From the NCBI GenBank assembly GCA_018434245.1, contig JAHDPQ010000052.1, positions 1 through 50,019 of the forward strand: 50,019 nt of DNA, given 5' to 3'. Below, piece after piece: positions 1-7,507 of this stretch (positions within the stretch are counted from its first letter, which is position 1; the number at the start of each line of letters is the position of its first letter). The notes beneath the pieces are model-generated. The model was not told where the DNA came from, made no database searches, and saw nothing but the letters and a program-made list of their open reading frames with translations. The DNA is from Oscillospiraceae bacterium (lineage in GTDB: Bacteria > Bacillota > Clostridia > Oscillospirales > Ruminococcaceae). The position numbers and the translations under genes are program-made.

Positions 1-7
1 AATACGA

Positions 8-140
8 TAACCCGTTTACGGGTAGCAAGTAACAATCCCCTCGCAAGTGGCAGACCGTAAAAGGCGTCTTTAGACGCTGCTAGTACCATAGGGCTTTGCC
101 CGCATAAGAAATACCACCGGCTAAGCCGGTGGATTTTTAT
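8..140 (+). mobile_element. Hairpin-rich end resembling an IS200/IS605-type element (possible omega-RNA region)
   Basis: Four perfect short hairpins follow each other in about 120 bases: CCCG/CGGG (11-22), GCGTC/GACGC around TTTA (64-77), GGGC/GCCC (91-101) and a 9-bp stem CCACCGGCT/AGCCGGTGG (114-132) followed by ATTTTTATT. No protein is encoded here. A row of hairpins ending in a CCACCGGC-type stem is typical of the right end of IS200/IS605 (TnpB) elements, where the omega-RNA lies. The transposase gene would be left of the window, so this is an inference. The last hairpin with its T-run could also be an ordinary terminator of an upstream gene. Confidence 0.35.
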
Positions 141-190
141 TCATCAAACAAGATAAACTGTTTCTGGGAAGTGAATGAACCACACAAAAC

Positions 191-223
191 AAAAAAGCAA
201 ACAACCTTTCAGTTGCTTGCTTT
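191..223 (-). terminator. Terminator of the tRNA-Leu gene
   Basis: Read on the minus strand, an A/G-rich arm beginning AAGCAAGCAAC, a GAAA loop and the arm GGTTGTTTGCTT form a stem with a few wobble pairs, followed by a run of six Ts. It starts directly after the CCA end of the tRNA gene. Confidence 0.8.
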
Positions 224-310
224 TGGTGCGGATAAGAGGACTTGAACCTCCACCGAGTTGCCCCGACTAGAACCTGAATCTAGCGCGTCTGCCGATTCCG
301 CCATATCCGC
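224..310 (-). tRNA. tRNA-Leu, anticodon CAG
   Basis: The minus strand gives an 87-nt type II tRNA. The acceptor stem GCGGATA pairs with TATCCGC, then discriminator A and an encoded CCA (224-226). The anticodon arm CTAGA-TTCAGGT-TCTAG carries anticodon CAG, which reads CUG Leu codons. The long variable arm expected of tRNA-Leu is present (TCGGGGCAACTCGG), as is the GGTTCAAGTCC T arm. It has its own promoter and terminator, so it appears to be a single-gene transcript. Confidence 0.97.
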
Positions 311-322
311 GTAACGTTGTTT

Positions 323-351
323 ATTTTAGCACGGGAACGCAGGTTTGTCAA
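323..351 (-). promoter_or_regulatory. Promoter of tRNA-Leu
   Basis: On the minus strand TTGACA (346-351) and TAAAAT (323-328) are separated by exactly 17 bases, ending about 12 bases before the tRNA 5' end. The 175 bases from here to the stop of the next gene at 527 contain no gene that I can support. Confidence 0.8.
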
Positions 352-526
352 TAGGTGTTTAAGAAAAAACCCTCATCTGTATTGATATTCCAATATCATT
401 GCCGGGGTGGCAATTTTCTTATGGGTTATGACAAAGCGCTGGCGATCTGCTGCAAGCCTGCTGTACGGCCCAGAGGCTCCAAGGGGTATCTCTCTTTTCG
501 GCGGCGATGATGTAGCAAAGGCAGGG

Positions 527-721
527 TTACGGCAAAACCTGTTGTACCCGGCCCACCTGTCCGTCCGCTAGCATCACCTTGATGCCGTGGGGGTGAAAGC
601 TGCTTTTGGTCAGGATTCTGGCCACGATACCTTGTGTTTGCTTTCCGGTAGGCTGGTCGGCCTTGAGTACAATACTCACCGAAGCACCGATCTTGATGTC
701 GGCCCGGTTCTTTCTGTTCAT
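527..721 (-). CDS. ywbE: YwbE family small protein
   Basis: This 64-residue basic protein matches the YwbE (DUF2196) family in length and in its conserved plan: an ADIKIGASVSIVLKADQ segment, a G-IVARILT strand, then HPHGIKVMLADGQVGRVQ. The family occurs widely in bacteria and its function is not established; the small beta-rich fold may bind nucleic acid. I chose the ATG at 721 because GGGAGGGAG lies 5 bases upstream and because it overlaps the stop of the preceding GNAT gene by 4 bases (ATGA). The longer reading frame to 856 would run far into that gene. It is the last gene of the five-gene operon. Confidence 0.85.
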   Translation of the reverse strand: MNRKNRADIKIGASVSIVLKADQPTGKQTQGIVARILTKSSFHPHGIKVMLADGQVGRVQQVLP

Positions 722-1185
722 GAATCTCCCTCCCTTCTCTGCAGAGAACGTTTGAGCACCACCATATCCCGGAGCAGAACGCACTCCTCCACAATGGGAT
801 GGCGGTAATAATCGGTAAAAAAGTTCGGGATGCGGTGGCTCTCGGAAAATCCGCACTTGTGATAAAAAGACAAGGTGGCGGGGCTGTCCCCTGTCCCCAC
901 CAGCATGGTGTGGAAGGCGGCTTTGTAGTGGCTAGCCAGAAACTCCACCATCTGTTTGCCGTAACCCTGCCCCTGCACAGCAGGCTCCACGGCGAGATTC
1001 TTCAGCTCGCAGATGCCTTCCCCCTCATCAGTGACCACCGCTACGGCAAGGGTTTTATCCTCTTGAGTCAGTACAAACAAATGCCCCCGGTGCAGATACC
1101 GGTGAATCATATCCTCCTGCTCGTCGGCCAGCAGCAAAAGGTCCAGATAGCGCTGCTTGTCTTGGGTGATCTGCCGGATTTCCAT
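718..1185 (-). CDS. GNAT family N-acetyltransferase
   Basis: 155 residues with the GNAT acetyl-CoA fold. A beta strand ICELKNLAVEPAVQGQGYGKQMV contains the acetyl-CoA pyrophosphate loop (Q-G-Q-G-Y-G), and the C-terminal SPATLSFYHKCGF helix-turn is typical of motif B. It should transfer an acetyl group to an amine, but the substrate cannot be read from sequence. It sits 6 bases after thpR and overlaps ywbE by 4 bases, so it is translated within the same operon. Confidence 0.88.
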   Translation of the reverse strand: MEIRQITQDKQRYLDLLLLADEQEDMIHRYLHRGHLFVLTQEDKTLAVAVVTDEGEGICELKNLAVEPAVQGQGYGKQMVEFLASHYKAAFHTMLVGTGDSPATLSFYHKCGFSESHRIPNFFTDYYRHPIVEECVLLRDMVVLKRSLQRREGDS

Positions 1186-1191
1186 GAGCTG

Positions 1192-1713
1192 TTACCCCCT
1201 GCGGTGCAGTTCGGTATAGGTCAGCCTGCCCCCTATCTGCTGGGAGTGCATCAGGCTGATGGCGTGGATTTGAGTGGAAAAAGGCTCCCCCAGCAACTCC
1301 TTTGGGCAAGGAAAACCTGTCAGCCGCACCTGTCGGGCCAGTGTGATGTGGGGGGCAAAGGGGCGGCTTTCCAAGGGGAAGCCTTCGGTGGACAGATGTC
1401 CGGCCAGCTCCTGTTGCAGGGCCGTAAGAGCCTCATTTTCCCCAAGGCCTAGCCACCAGAGGTCGCCCCCCTCTTGTCGGAAGCGGCCGGTGTGGTCAAA
1501 GGTCAAGGAAAGGGGCGAAATGGCCGTGTGGTCCATGGCACGATGGATTGCCTCTACCCTGCCGGGGGGAACCTCGCCTAAAAACGCTAGGGTCAGGTGG
1601 AGGTTTTCCCGCCGGGTGAATTTTCCCTGCCCCTGTTCCCGCAGCCGATCCTGTACGGCGAGAATCTTCTCTTTGGTCTGCCCATCAAAATTTATGGCGA
1701 TAAATAGCCGCAT
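1192..1713 (-). CDS. thpR: RNA 2',3'-cyclic phosphodiesterase (2H family)
   Basis: 173 residues with the two HxT motifs of the 2H phosphoesterase superfamily: HLTLAFLG near residue 38 and HITLAR near residue 122. The N-terminus MRLFIAINFD is the classic start of ThpR/LigT proteins. The family opens 2',3'-cyclic phosphates on RNA (and in vitro ligates tRNA halves); the fold is cytosolic. Length is normal for the family. It lies 2 bases after the YaiI/YqxD gene and 6 bases before the GNAT gene. Confidence 0.93.
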   Translation of the reverse strand: MRLFIAINFDGQTKEKILAVQDRLREQGQGKFTRRENLHLTLAFLGEVPPGRVEAIHRAMDHTAISPLSLTFDHTGRFRQEGGDLWWLGLGENEALTALQQELAGHLSTEGFPLESRPFAPHITLARQVRLTGFPCPKELLGEPFSTQIHAISLMHSQQIGGRLTYTELHRRG

Positions 1714-1715
1714 GG

Positions 1716-2156
1716 TTATCCCTCCTTCAAAAGTGAGGCAAGGGCCTGCACAAAGGCTTGATTTTGCTGAGGGGTGCGCTTTTTCGGCCCCTTGAGCCGC
1801 CCGCCTGCGCTGCGAATCTTTTGGGCGGTATGGCGGGCCAATAGCAGACTGTCAATGTTTTGTGCCGTGTATTCCATGCCGTCCTGACTAACAGGCCGGG
1901 CTCCCCGGGCCAGACACATGGCTGCAAGTCCGTAATCCTGGGTCACCACAATGTCCCCCCGCTGCACTAGATTCACCAGAGCAAAGTCCACGCTGTCCGC
2001 CCCCTTGGAGCAGACAATGGTTTGGGCACCGGGCTTTTTAAAATGGTGGGAGGTGTCGCAGAGAATCAGACACCGGGCCCCAAATTGCCCGGCTAAAGAG
2101 ACGGCTTGGTCCACCACAGGACAGCCATCGGCATCCACCAGCACCCGGCGGGTCAT
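1716..2156 (-). CDS. YaiI/YqxD family protein (DUF188)
   Basis: 146 residues beginning MTRRVLVDADGCPV, the signature N-terminus of the YaiI/YqxD family, with a later DIVVTQDYGLAAMCLARGA segment. The Asp-rich strand ends resemble PIN-like nuclease folds, but no activity has been established for the family. Its ATG overlaps the stop of the MmcQ/YjbR gene by 4 bases (2153-2156), which indicates coupled translation. Confidence 0.93.
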   Translation of the reverse strand: MTRRVLVDADGCPVVDQAVSLAGQFGARCLILCDTSHHFKKPGAQTIVCSKGADSVDFALVNLVQRGDIVVTQDYGLAAMCLARGARPVSQDGMEYTAQNIDSLLLARHTAQKIRSAGGRLKGPKKRTPQQNQAFVQALASLLKEG

Positions 2157-2542
2157 TGAGCCCCCTCCAGAATTTGCGTTTGCAGCCTCTTGGTTAGTTT
2201 TTCAAACACCAGACGATAGGAGTCGTCGCACATTTGCCGCAGCAGCTCATCAGGCAAAGCGCCCTCCAGATCAATGGAGTTCCAGCAGCGCTTATCGGAA
2301 TAAAAACCGGGCAACACCTGGGGATGCTCCCGGCGCAGCAGCTCCGCCAGCATGGGATCGCACTTGAGGTTGAGCAGGTCCTTGCCCGCATAGGTGGGGT
2401 TGTACTGAGGGGATGGACACAGGATAGCGGCAAACAGCTTTCCCCCTACCTGATAGCGCCACCACTGCCATTCTTCCTTAAAATCCTTTACTGCGCCGGG
2501 TTTTGCCAGAAGGTATTGATCCAGCCACTGGTATTGGTTCAT
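2153..2542 (-). CDS. MmcQ/YjbR family protein
   Basis: 129 residues. The pattern of an N-terminal helix, FKEEWQWWRYQVGGKLFAAIL, a LLNLKCDPMLAELLRREHPQV-type segment, then W-x-x-I-D-L-x-G-x-LPDELL is the complete MmcQ/YjbR (CyaY-like fold) domain. These proteins have a double-wing DNA-binding-like fold, but no general function is proven. An ideal AAGGAGG lies upstream of the ATG at 2542. It is the first gene of the operon. Confidence 0.93.
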   Translation of the reverse strand: MNQYQWLDQYLLAKPGAVKDFKEEWQWWRYQVGGKLFAAILCPSPQYNPTYAGKDLLNLKCDPMLAELLRREHPQVLPGFYSDKRCWNSIDLEGALPDELLRQMCDDSYRLVFEKLTKRLQTQILEGAQ

Positions 2543-2580
2543 GAGGCATCCTCCTTGTTTGGCTTGGTTCCACTTCTGCT

Positions 2581-2609
2581 ATCATACTATAGGATGCCAC
2601 ACTTTTCCA
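2581..2609 (-). promoter_or_regulatory. Probable sigma-A promoter of the yjbR-ywbE operon
   Basis: On the minus strand TGGAAA (2604-2609), a 17-base spacer and TATGAT (2581-2586) lie about 30 bases before the SD of the first gene. The -10 is good; the -35 matches 4 of 6. Confidence 0.55.
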
Positions 2610-2649
2610 CCATTTTTCCCCACAGGTGGAATGTGGTCCACTTAAGCCA

Positions 2650-2693
2650 ACACCTCCATCGGTCCAAAGGATGTCCTTGGGCGATGGAGGTGT
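2650..2693. repeat. Perfect 12-bp inverted repeat between operon start and M24 gene end
   Basis: ACACCTCCATCG (2650-2661) and CGATGGAGGTGT (2682-2693) are exact reverse complements, and the 20-base interior is itself nearly self-complementary, giving one long hairpin. There is no T-run on either strand. It lies 36 bases downstream of the M24 gene and upstream of the divergently placed yjbR promoter, so it may help end the M24 transcript. Confidence 0.6.
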
Positions 2694-2729
2694 CTTACGA
2701 TGCAGAAAAGCTTGCCTTTTTGGACGATA

Positions 2730-3863
2730 CTAGAAGATCAAATCCTTAAGTTGGTTGGGGAAGGCGGTGGTGTTTTCCCGGCCATCGGGGGTGATGAGAA
2801 CCGTGTCGGAATGGCGGAATCCTCCCAGCCCGGGAATATAAATTCCCGGCTCGATGGTGAGCACCATCCCCGGCTCAATGACTAAATGGGAATTTGCGAT
2901 GAGGAAGGGCTCCTCGTGACGGCCCAGCCCCATGCCGTGGCCGATGCGGTGAATGGCGTAGTCCCCGTAGCCGTACCGGCGGAGGATATCCCGGCCCAGC
3001 CGGTCCATCTCCCCTGCGGTCACACCGGGGCGGATGGCCTCCATCACTGCGGTTTGAGCCTCCAGCATGGCACAAAAGGCCCGCTCCGTCTCGGGGGAGG
3101 GCTGCCCGATGAAAAAGGTGCGCTCCAGCTCGCCGTAATAGCCGTTTACCGCCGGCTTGCGTACGTGAATCACCATATCCCCCTGCTGCAGCCGCCGGGT
3201 GTTGGAGTAGACGTGGGGCATGACGGTGCGCTCCGGGCCGGAAGGGGTGATGCAGCCGGGGGAAGAAAAATGGTAGGGGTAATCGGTACCCAGATACTCA
3301 AAGAGGGCGGTGGTTCCCCGCTGCTCCAACTCCATCTCAGAAATACCTTCCCGGGCATGCTCCAGCGTCTTTTCAAAGGCGTAGACGCTCAGCCGCCCTG
3401 CTTCCCGGATATAGCCCTGCTCCTCCTCATCCTTGAGGTAGCGCATCTCCACCACATGGGGGCCGATGTCGGTCAGGGTGCATCCAAGGGCTTCCAGAGC
3501 TGCGGCGTTGCGCAGGGAAAGAGCCCCTGCCTCCACCCCGAGAGCAATCTGTTTGCCCTGTGGCAACACCTTGCCCACCAGTTCCATGGCCGAAGTGCCA
3601 AGGGACGCCTTTTCCGGATGCTCGTAATATACCAGCAGGCGGTCGGCTCCGGTGCTGTCCAGATGGGCATGGGCTTCCTCCAAAGCGGGAATAATCAGGG
3701 TGGTGGTGTCGGGACTGACCAGAAAAAAGATGGGCCTTGAGTAGGTGATGGCCTCAAAGCCGCTAAAATACTGCATGTTTTCCGGGGAGGTCAATAGGCA
3801 GAAGTCCAGATCCGTTTCCTCCATCAGGCGGCGCAGATGCCGGATGCGGTGCAAAGTTTTCAT
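2730..3863 (-). CDS. M24 (creatinase/aminopeptidase P-fold) family hydrolase with degenerate metal site
   Basis: 377 residues with a creatinase-like N-terminal domain (about 1-130) and a C-terminal pita-bread domain. Family landmarks are HRIGHGMGLGRHEEP and MVLTIEPGIYIPG. However, three of the five usual metal ligands are changed: the first Asp is Val (VIHVRKPAVNG), the second is Glu (GYYGELERTF) and the last Glu is Ser (GFRHSDT). This resembles metal-independent relatives such as creatinase or ectoine hydrolase more than aminopeptidase P. The ATG at 3863 is preferred over one at 3953 because the predicted transcript starts near 3919. It is divergent from the M20 gene and likely co-regulated with it. 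Confidence 0.85.
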   Translation of the reverse strand: MKTLHRIRHLRRLMEETDLDFCLLTSPENMQYFSGFEAITYSRPIFFLVSPDTTTLIIPALEEAHAHLDSTGADRLLVYYEHPEKASLGTSAMELVGKVLPQGKQIALGVEAGALSLRNAAALEALGCTLTDIGPHVVEMRYLKDEEEQGYIREAGRLSVYAFEKTLEHAREGISEMELEQRGTTALFEYLGTDYPYHFSSPGCITPSGPERTVMPHVYSNTRRLQQGDMVIHVRKPAVNGYYGELERTFFIGQPSPETERAFCAMLEAQTAVMEAIRPGVTAGEMDRLGRDILRRYGYGDYAIHRIGHGMGLGRHEEPFLIANSHLVIEPGMVLTIEPGIYIPGLGGFRHSDTVLITPDGRENTTAFPNQLKDLIF

Positions 3864-3925
3864 CTTATCACTCTCTTTCGCAAAAGGAGCTGCCACAAAC
3901 CCGGCGGCAGCGGTCCCAAGGGTTA

Positions 3926-3953
3926 ATTGTATATTGTATACATAGTGTACCAA
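3926..3953 (-). promoter_or_regulatory. Promoter of the M24 gene with embedded TGTATACA operator
   Basis: On the minus strand TTGGTA (3948-3953), 16 bases and TACAAT (3926-3931) form a promoter. The perfect palindrome TGTATACA (3935-3942), with a further GTGTAC half-site (3945-3950), lies inside the spacer, where a bound repressor would block polymerase. The same motif occurs at the divergent promoter. Confidence 0.6.
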
Positions 3954-4055
3954 AAGAAGTCTCGTCGATCAATAGCTACCTAATAAGGTTTTAGGCTGCC
4001 GCATCCAAAAAATCGGGTGCTTTTCTGTGGAATATGATAATTCACAAATTACATC

Positions 4056-4100
4056 TTGTATTCCCGCTCTCTACAACCTATAATTGTATACAGAATACAA
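4056..4100 (+). promoter_or_regulatory. Promoter of the M20 gene with operator at the start site
   Basis: TTGTAT (4056-4061), 17 bases and a perfect TATAAT (4079-4084). The near-palindrome TTGTATACAGAATACAA (4084-4100) covers the expected start of transcription. TTGTATAC-type palindromes are common operators of GntR-family repressors; no GntR gene is in the window. Confidence 0.75.
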
Positions 4101-4134
4101 ATGCCCCCACTCACCGAACGAAGGAGGAGCTACT

Positions 4135-5595
4135 ATGACTGCAAAAGAAAAGATTGTTTCCTTTATAGAACAGAACCGCCAGGATTTTATCCGGGTTTCC
4201 GACGGCATTTGGGATGCCGCCGAACTGGGCCTGCGAGAATATAAATCCGCCCGCCTGCTGATTGACGAGCTGGAAAAGCACGGCTTTACCGTCACCGCCG
4301 GCCTTGGGGGGATTCCCACCGCCTTTGAGGCCAAATGGGGCGAGGGCAAGCCTGCCGTGGGCATCTGCGGCGAGTTTGACGCCCTGCCCGAGCTGAGTCA
4401 GGTGGCGGGCTGCAATGTGCAGAAACCTCTGGTAGAAGGCGCGCCGGGTCACGGCTGCATGCATCATTTGCTGGGAGCGGGAGCCATGGCCGCCGCTATC
4501 GCGGTCCGCTACTACATGGAGGAAAACAAGATTCCGGGAAGCATCTCCTTCTTTGGTTGCCCGGGAGAGGAGCGGGGCAGCGGAAAGGTCTTTATGGCCC
4601 GAGCAGGAGCCTTCGACCATCTGGACGCAGCCCTTTCCTGGCATCCTGACGACTTTACCACCCCCTGGTCCACCGGAAACAGCGCCACCGTCAAGGCAGA
4701 CTTTACCTTCCGGGGAAAAGCGGCTCATGCGGCCCGGGTTCCTTTTATGGGGCGCAGCGCTCTGGACGCCGTGGAGCTGATGAGCGTGGGCTGCAACTAT
4801 CTGCGGGAGCATATGCCTCCCAACACCATGCTTCACTACGGTTATAAAAGCGCCGGAAACCCCTCCCCCAACATTGTGCAGGATTACGCCTGCGTCACCT
4901 ATGCGGTGCGGGGAGCCAACATCAGCGATGTCAACGATCTGCTGGAGCGGGTGGCCAAGGTAGCCAAGGGAGCCGCCATGATGACCGAAACCGAAGTAAC
5001 CTACGAAAACGGCGACGGAACCCCGGAATACAGTGCCAACCTCACCCTCAACCGGATTCTCTCCGATGCTCTCCACCAGATTGGGCCGCCCCCCTTCGAC
5101 GAGGAGGACATTAAGCTGGCGGCCTACATGCGGGAGGGCCTGACCGAGGAGCAGCTACGCTGCCGCAACTCTTTTATGACAGGGCTGACTCCCGAGGATG
5201 CCCCCGACTACTGCGTCACCCATCCTCTCAGCGATCTGGTGGCGGATATGCTGGAATCCACCCCTGTGGTGATTCCCAGCTCCTCCGACATCGGCGCTGT
5301 CAGCTATGTGGTCCCCACCGCTCAGGTGGCCGTGGCCTGCCGGGTGGTAGGAGGCCCCAACCATAGCTGGCTGGTCACCGCTCAGGGCAAGACCTCCTTT
5401 GCCCACAAGGGAATGCTCACCGCGGCAAAGGCACTGGGCCTTGGCGCTGTGATGATGCTGGAGCAGAATGCCCGGGAGGATGGCGCTCTCTTTCGCGCTG
5501 CCCGGGAGGAAATGATGAAGAAAACAGGGGGAAAACTGGTGGCCCCCTTCCCCGACACCCTCATGCCCGACGTGGAGAAAGACGTTACTCTTTAA
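4135..5595 (+). CDS. M20 family amidohydrolase, AbgB-like
   Basis: 486 residues, about the length of p-aminobenzoyl-glutamate hydrolase subunit B (AbgB). M20 landmarks are visible in order: GICGEFDALPELS near residue 80, GHGCMHHLLGAGA (metal ligands; usual form GHGCGHNLLG), the catalytic/metal Glu pair in CPGEERGSGK, and the RGKAAHAARVP dimerisation-domain motif. It should hydrolyse an amide bond of an N-acyl amino acid in the cytosol; the exact substrate is unknown. The ATG at 4135 has AAGGAGG 7 bases upstream; upstream in-frame starts fall within the operator. It is alone on its transcript, opposite the M24 hydrolase. Confidence 0.88.
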   Translation: MTAKEKIVSFIEQNRQDFIRVSDGIWDAAELGLREYKSARLLIDELEKHGFTVTAGLGGIPTAFEAKWGEGKPAVGICGEFDALPELSQVAGCNVQKPLVEGAPGHGCMHHLLGAGAMAAAIAVRYYMEENKIPGSISFFGCPGEERGSGKVFMARAGAFDHLDAALSWHPDDFTTPWSTGNSATVKADFTFRGKAAHAARVPFMGRSALDAVELMSVGCNYLREHMPPNTMLHYGYKSAGNPSPNIVQDYACVTYAVRGANISDVNDLLERVAKVAKGAAMMTETEVTYENGDGTPEYSANLTLNRILSDALHQIGPPPFDEEDIKLAAYMREGLTEEQLRCRNSFMTGLTPEDAPDYCVTHPLSDLVADMLESTPVVIPSSSDIGAVSYVVPTAQVAVACRVVGGPNHSWLVTAQGKTSFAHKGMLTAAKALGLGAVMMLEQNAREDGALFRAAREEMMKKTGGKLVAPFPDTLMPDVEKDVTL

Positions 5596-5619
5596 TATTG
5601 AATTTCCCCGATCAGAAAG

Positions 5620-5644
5620 CCCCGGAAGCTTTAGGCTCCCGGGG
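5620..5644. terminator. Hairpin between convergent M20 and symporter genes
   Basis: CCCCGGAAGC and GGCTCCCGGGG pair around TTTA with one mismatch. The T-run is poor on both strands, so termination efficiency is uncertain, but position between convergent genes fits a bidirectional terminator. Confidence 0.6.
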
Positions 5645-5654
5645 ATTCTTACTG

Positions 5655-7043
5655 TTACTTGAGGGTCTTTTCTGTTTTTGCGTTGTGCTTGCCGGTGTCC
5701 CGGGCGGCCTTGGCGACCACTCCGGACAGGGCCAGCAAGGCGATCAGGTTGGGGAACACCATCAAAGCGTTAAAGAGGTCGGAAAGGTTCCAGACCAGCT
5801 GGACCTTGAGGAAGGAGCCAAGGATGATAAACAGCACCACAATGAGGGCGTAAACCTTGGTAGCCTTGGCTCCGAACAGAGCCTTGACGTTGATTTCGCC
5901 AAAGAAGTACCATCCCACAATGGTGGAGTAGGCAAAGAACAGCAGGCAGATGGCCACAAAAATATTGCCGAAGGAGCCGAAGGCCTGACTAAAGGCCGCC
6001 TGCGCCAGGGCGGTTCCCTGGGGGGAACCTTCTACGCCGGGTTGAAGTTGTCCCGAGGTCAAAATCACCAGAGCGGTCATGGTGAGCACCACAAAGGTGT
6101 CGATAAACACGCCCATAATGGCCATTAGTCCCTGATCCTGAGGCTTTGCCACCTTGGCAAGGGCGTGGGCATGAGGGGTGGAACCCATACCGGCCTCGTT
6201 GGAAAAGAGTCCCCGGGCCACACCGAACCGCATGGCGTGGCGCACGCCGATTCCCGCGGCACCACCCACCACGGCCTGAGGGTTAAAGGCGCCTACAAAA
6301 ATAGATTGGAAGGCGGGAATCACGGCGGAGCGGTTGATCACCAAAGCGATCAGGCCAAAGAGGATATAGAAGATGGCCATAACGGGTACCAGCTTTTCGG
6401 TCAGAGAAGCAATGCGCTTGACGCCTCCCAAAAAAGTAAAGGCGGAGATGGCGGCAATCACAAGCCCTACATACAGGGGATTTATGTGGAAGGCCGTCTC
6501 AAAGGCCAGACCAATGGAGTTGGACTGCACCATGTTCCCGGTAAAGCCCAATGCAAAGATGATAGCCAAAGAAAAGAACCCTGCTAAAAATTTGCCGAAG
6601 GGCCCCTGAAAGCGGGCTTTAATGTAGTAGACGGGGCCGCCGGTAACCTCTCCGTTGGGGGTGACGGTTTTGTACTTTTGAGCCAGAACGGCCTCCCCGT
6701 AGTTGGTGGACATGCCAAAAAACGCCGAAAGCCACATCCAAAAGATGGCCCCGGGTCCGCCGGAATACAGGGCGGTGGCGCAACCGGCGATGTTGCCGGT
6801 TCCTACCTGAGCGGCAACGGCGGTGGCCAGTGCCTGAAAGGAGGACATTCCCTCCTTCCCCGCGTCTTCACCCTTGAGGCTAAAGCTTCCAAACAGGTGC
6901 CGAAGCCCGTTTCCAAACTCCCGGACCTGTACAAAGCGGGTGCGCAGCGTAAACAAAATCCCTGTTCCCACCAGCAGGAACAGAAGGATGTTATTCCAGA
7001 TAAAGCCGCTGACCTGGTCCACCAGTTGTGTGAATTGTTCCAT
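5655..7043 (-). CDS. Sodium:alanine/glycine symporter, AGCS family
   Basis: 462 residues with about ten to eleven membrane segments. The AGCS signature is clear: SSFQALATAVAAQVGTGNI followed by GGPGAIFWMWLSAFFGMSTNYGE, then GPVYYIKARF. These proteins import alanine or glycine with Na+ (rarely H+) across the cytoplasmic membrane. A glycine riboswitch and terminator directly upstream make glycine the likely physiological substrate or signal. SD and ATG (7043) lie just after the riboswitch terminator. Length is normal. Confidence 0.95.
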   Translation of the reverse strand: MEQFTQLVDQVSGFIWNNILLFLLVGTGILFTLRTRFVQVREFGNGLRHLFGSFSLKGEDAGKEGMSSFQALATAVAAQVGTGNIAGCATALYSGGPGAIFWMWLSAFFGMSTNYGEAVLAQKYKTVTPNGEVTGGPVYYIKARFQGPFGKFLAGFFSLAIIFALGFTGNMVQSNSIGLAFETAFHINPLYVGLVIAAISAFTFLGGVKRIASLTEKLVPVMAIFYILFGLIALVINRSAVIPAFQSIFVGAFNPQAVVGGAAGIGVRHAMRFGVARGLFSNEAGMGSTPHAHALAKVAKPQDQGLMAIMGVFIDTFVVLTMTALVILTSGQLQPGVEGSPQGTALAQAAFSQAFGSFGNIFVAICLLFFAYSTIVGWYFFGEINVKALFGAKATKVYALIVVLFIILGSFLKVQLVWNLSDLFNALMVFPNLIALLALSGVVAKAARDTGKHNAKTEKTLK

Positions 7044-7076
7044 TTGACAACATTCCCTTCTCCCCTTCCGACAAAT

Positions 7077-7108
7077 AAAAAAACCAAATCATGTTGTTCA
7101 TGATTTGG
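7077..7108 (-). terminator. Riboswitch-controlled terminator before the symporter gene
   Basis: On the minus strand CCAAATCATG (7099-7108) and CATGATTTGG (7084-7093) form a perfect 10-bp stem around AACAA, followed by seven Ts. It separates the glycine aptamer from the symporter, so glycine binding probably prevents its formation (ON switch). Confidence 0.85.
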
Positions 7109-7147
7109 CTCCAGAAAAGGAAGTACCAGGGCTTACAAAGCCCCAAT

Positions 7148-7314
7148 ACCTTTCACTCTGTCCTTTTGCCTGAGAGATTAACGCAAACTGGTCGCGTCTT
7201 GCACCTTCGGCACCCGATAGACGGGATTCTCCAGAGCCACATCCATTCATAGTCTTTGCCCGATACTTCAGGCGCCTGAGAGTGTTACTCCTTCGGCAGA
7301 CCGCAGTCATTTTC
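7148..7314 (-). ncRNA. Glycine riboswitch (tandem, first aptamer atypical)
   Basis: The minus strand contains a convincing 3' aptamer: GGAGA, a hairpin, GCCGAAGGTGCAA, a further hairpin, then CTCTCAGGCAAAAGGACAGAG (about 7150-7172). Upstream a second copy is recognisable by GCCGAAGGAGTAA and CACTCTCAGG (about 7275-7300), but its 3' half is diverged and lacks the normal AAAAGGAC segment. This is the known architecture of Firmicute glycine riboswitches upstream of AGCS symporters and glycine-cleavage genes. Confidence 0.9.
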
Positions 7315-7355
7315 CTACGAACTTCACTTGTCGGTATGTAATTTTGGTATCTTTC

Positions 7356-7384
7356 ACGGTAACACATATAGTTGTAAAAGTCAA
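7356..7384 (-). promoter_or_regulatory. Probable promoter of the glycine-riboswitch transcript
   Basis: On the minus strand TTGACT (7379-7384), 17 bases and TACCGT (7356-7361). The -35 is good and the -10 weak. The inferred start is about 35 bases before the first aptamer. Confidence 0.5.
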
Positions 7385-7463
7385 GGGCAAACTGTCGAAT
7401 CCTTCTGGGATAAAAAATGGGCAAAAACCATGAGAATAGCGCAGAGCATCCCGGCAAATCCGG

Positions 7464-7492
7464 TTGACAAATCTAGGGGTAGGTCTTATACT
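7464..7492 (+). promoter_or_regulatory. Promoter of the cobalamin operon
   Basis: Perfect TTGACA (7464-7469), 17-base spacer, TATACT (7487-7492). The start of transcription falls just before the cobalamin riboswitch. It diverges from the glycine-riboswitch promoter. Confidence 0.85.
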
Positions 7493-7507
7493 TAACACAA
7501 CAAGCAC

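Noticed and set aside
1-140. CRISPR array at the left edge
   Set aside because: The hairpins differ in sequence and are not regularly spaced repeats.
2700-2885. A small plus-strand frame over the end of the M24 gene
   Set aside because: It is antisense to the conserved C-terminus of the M24 protein and has no SD.
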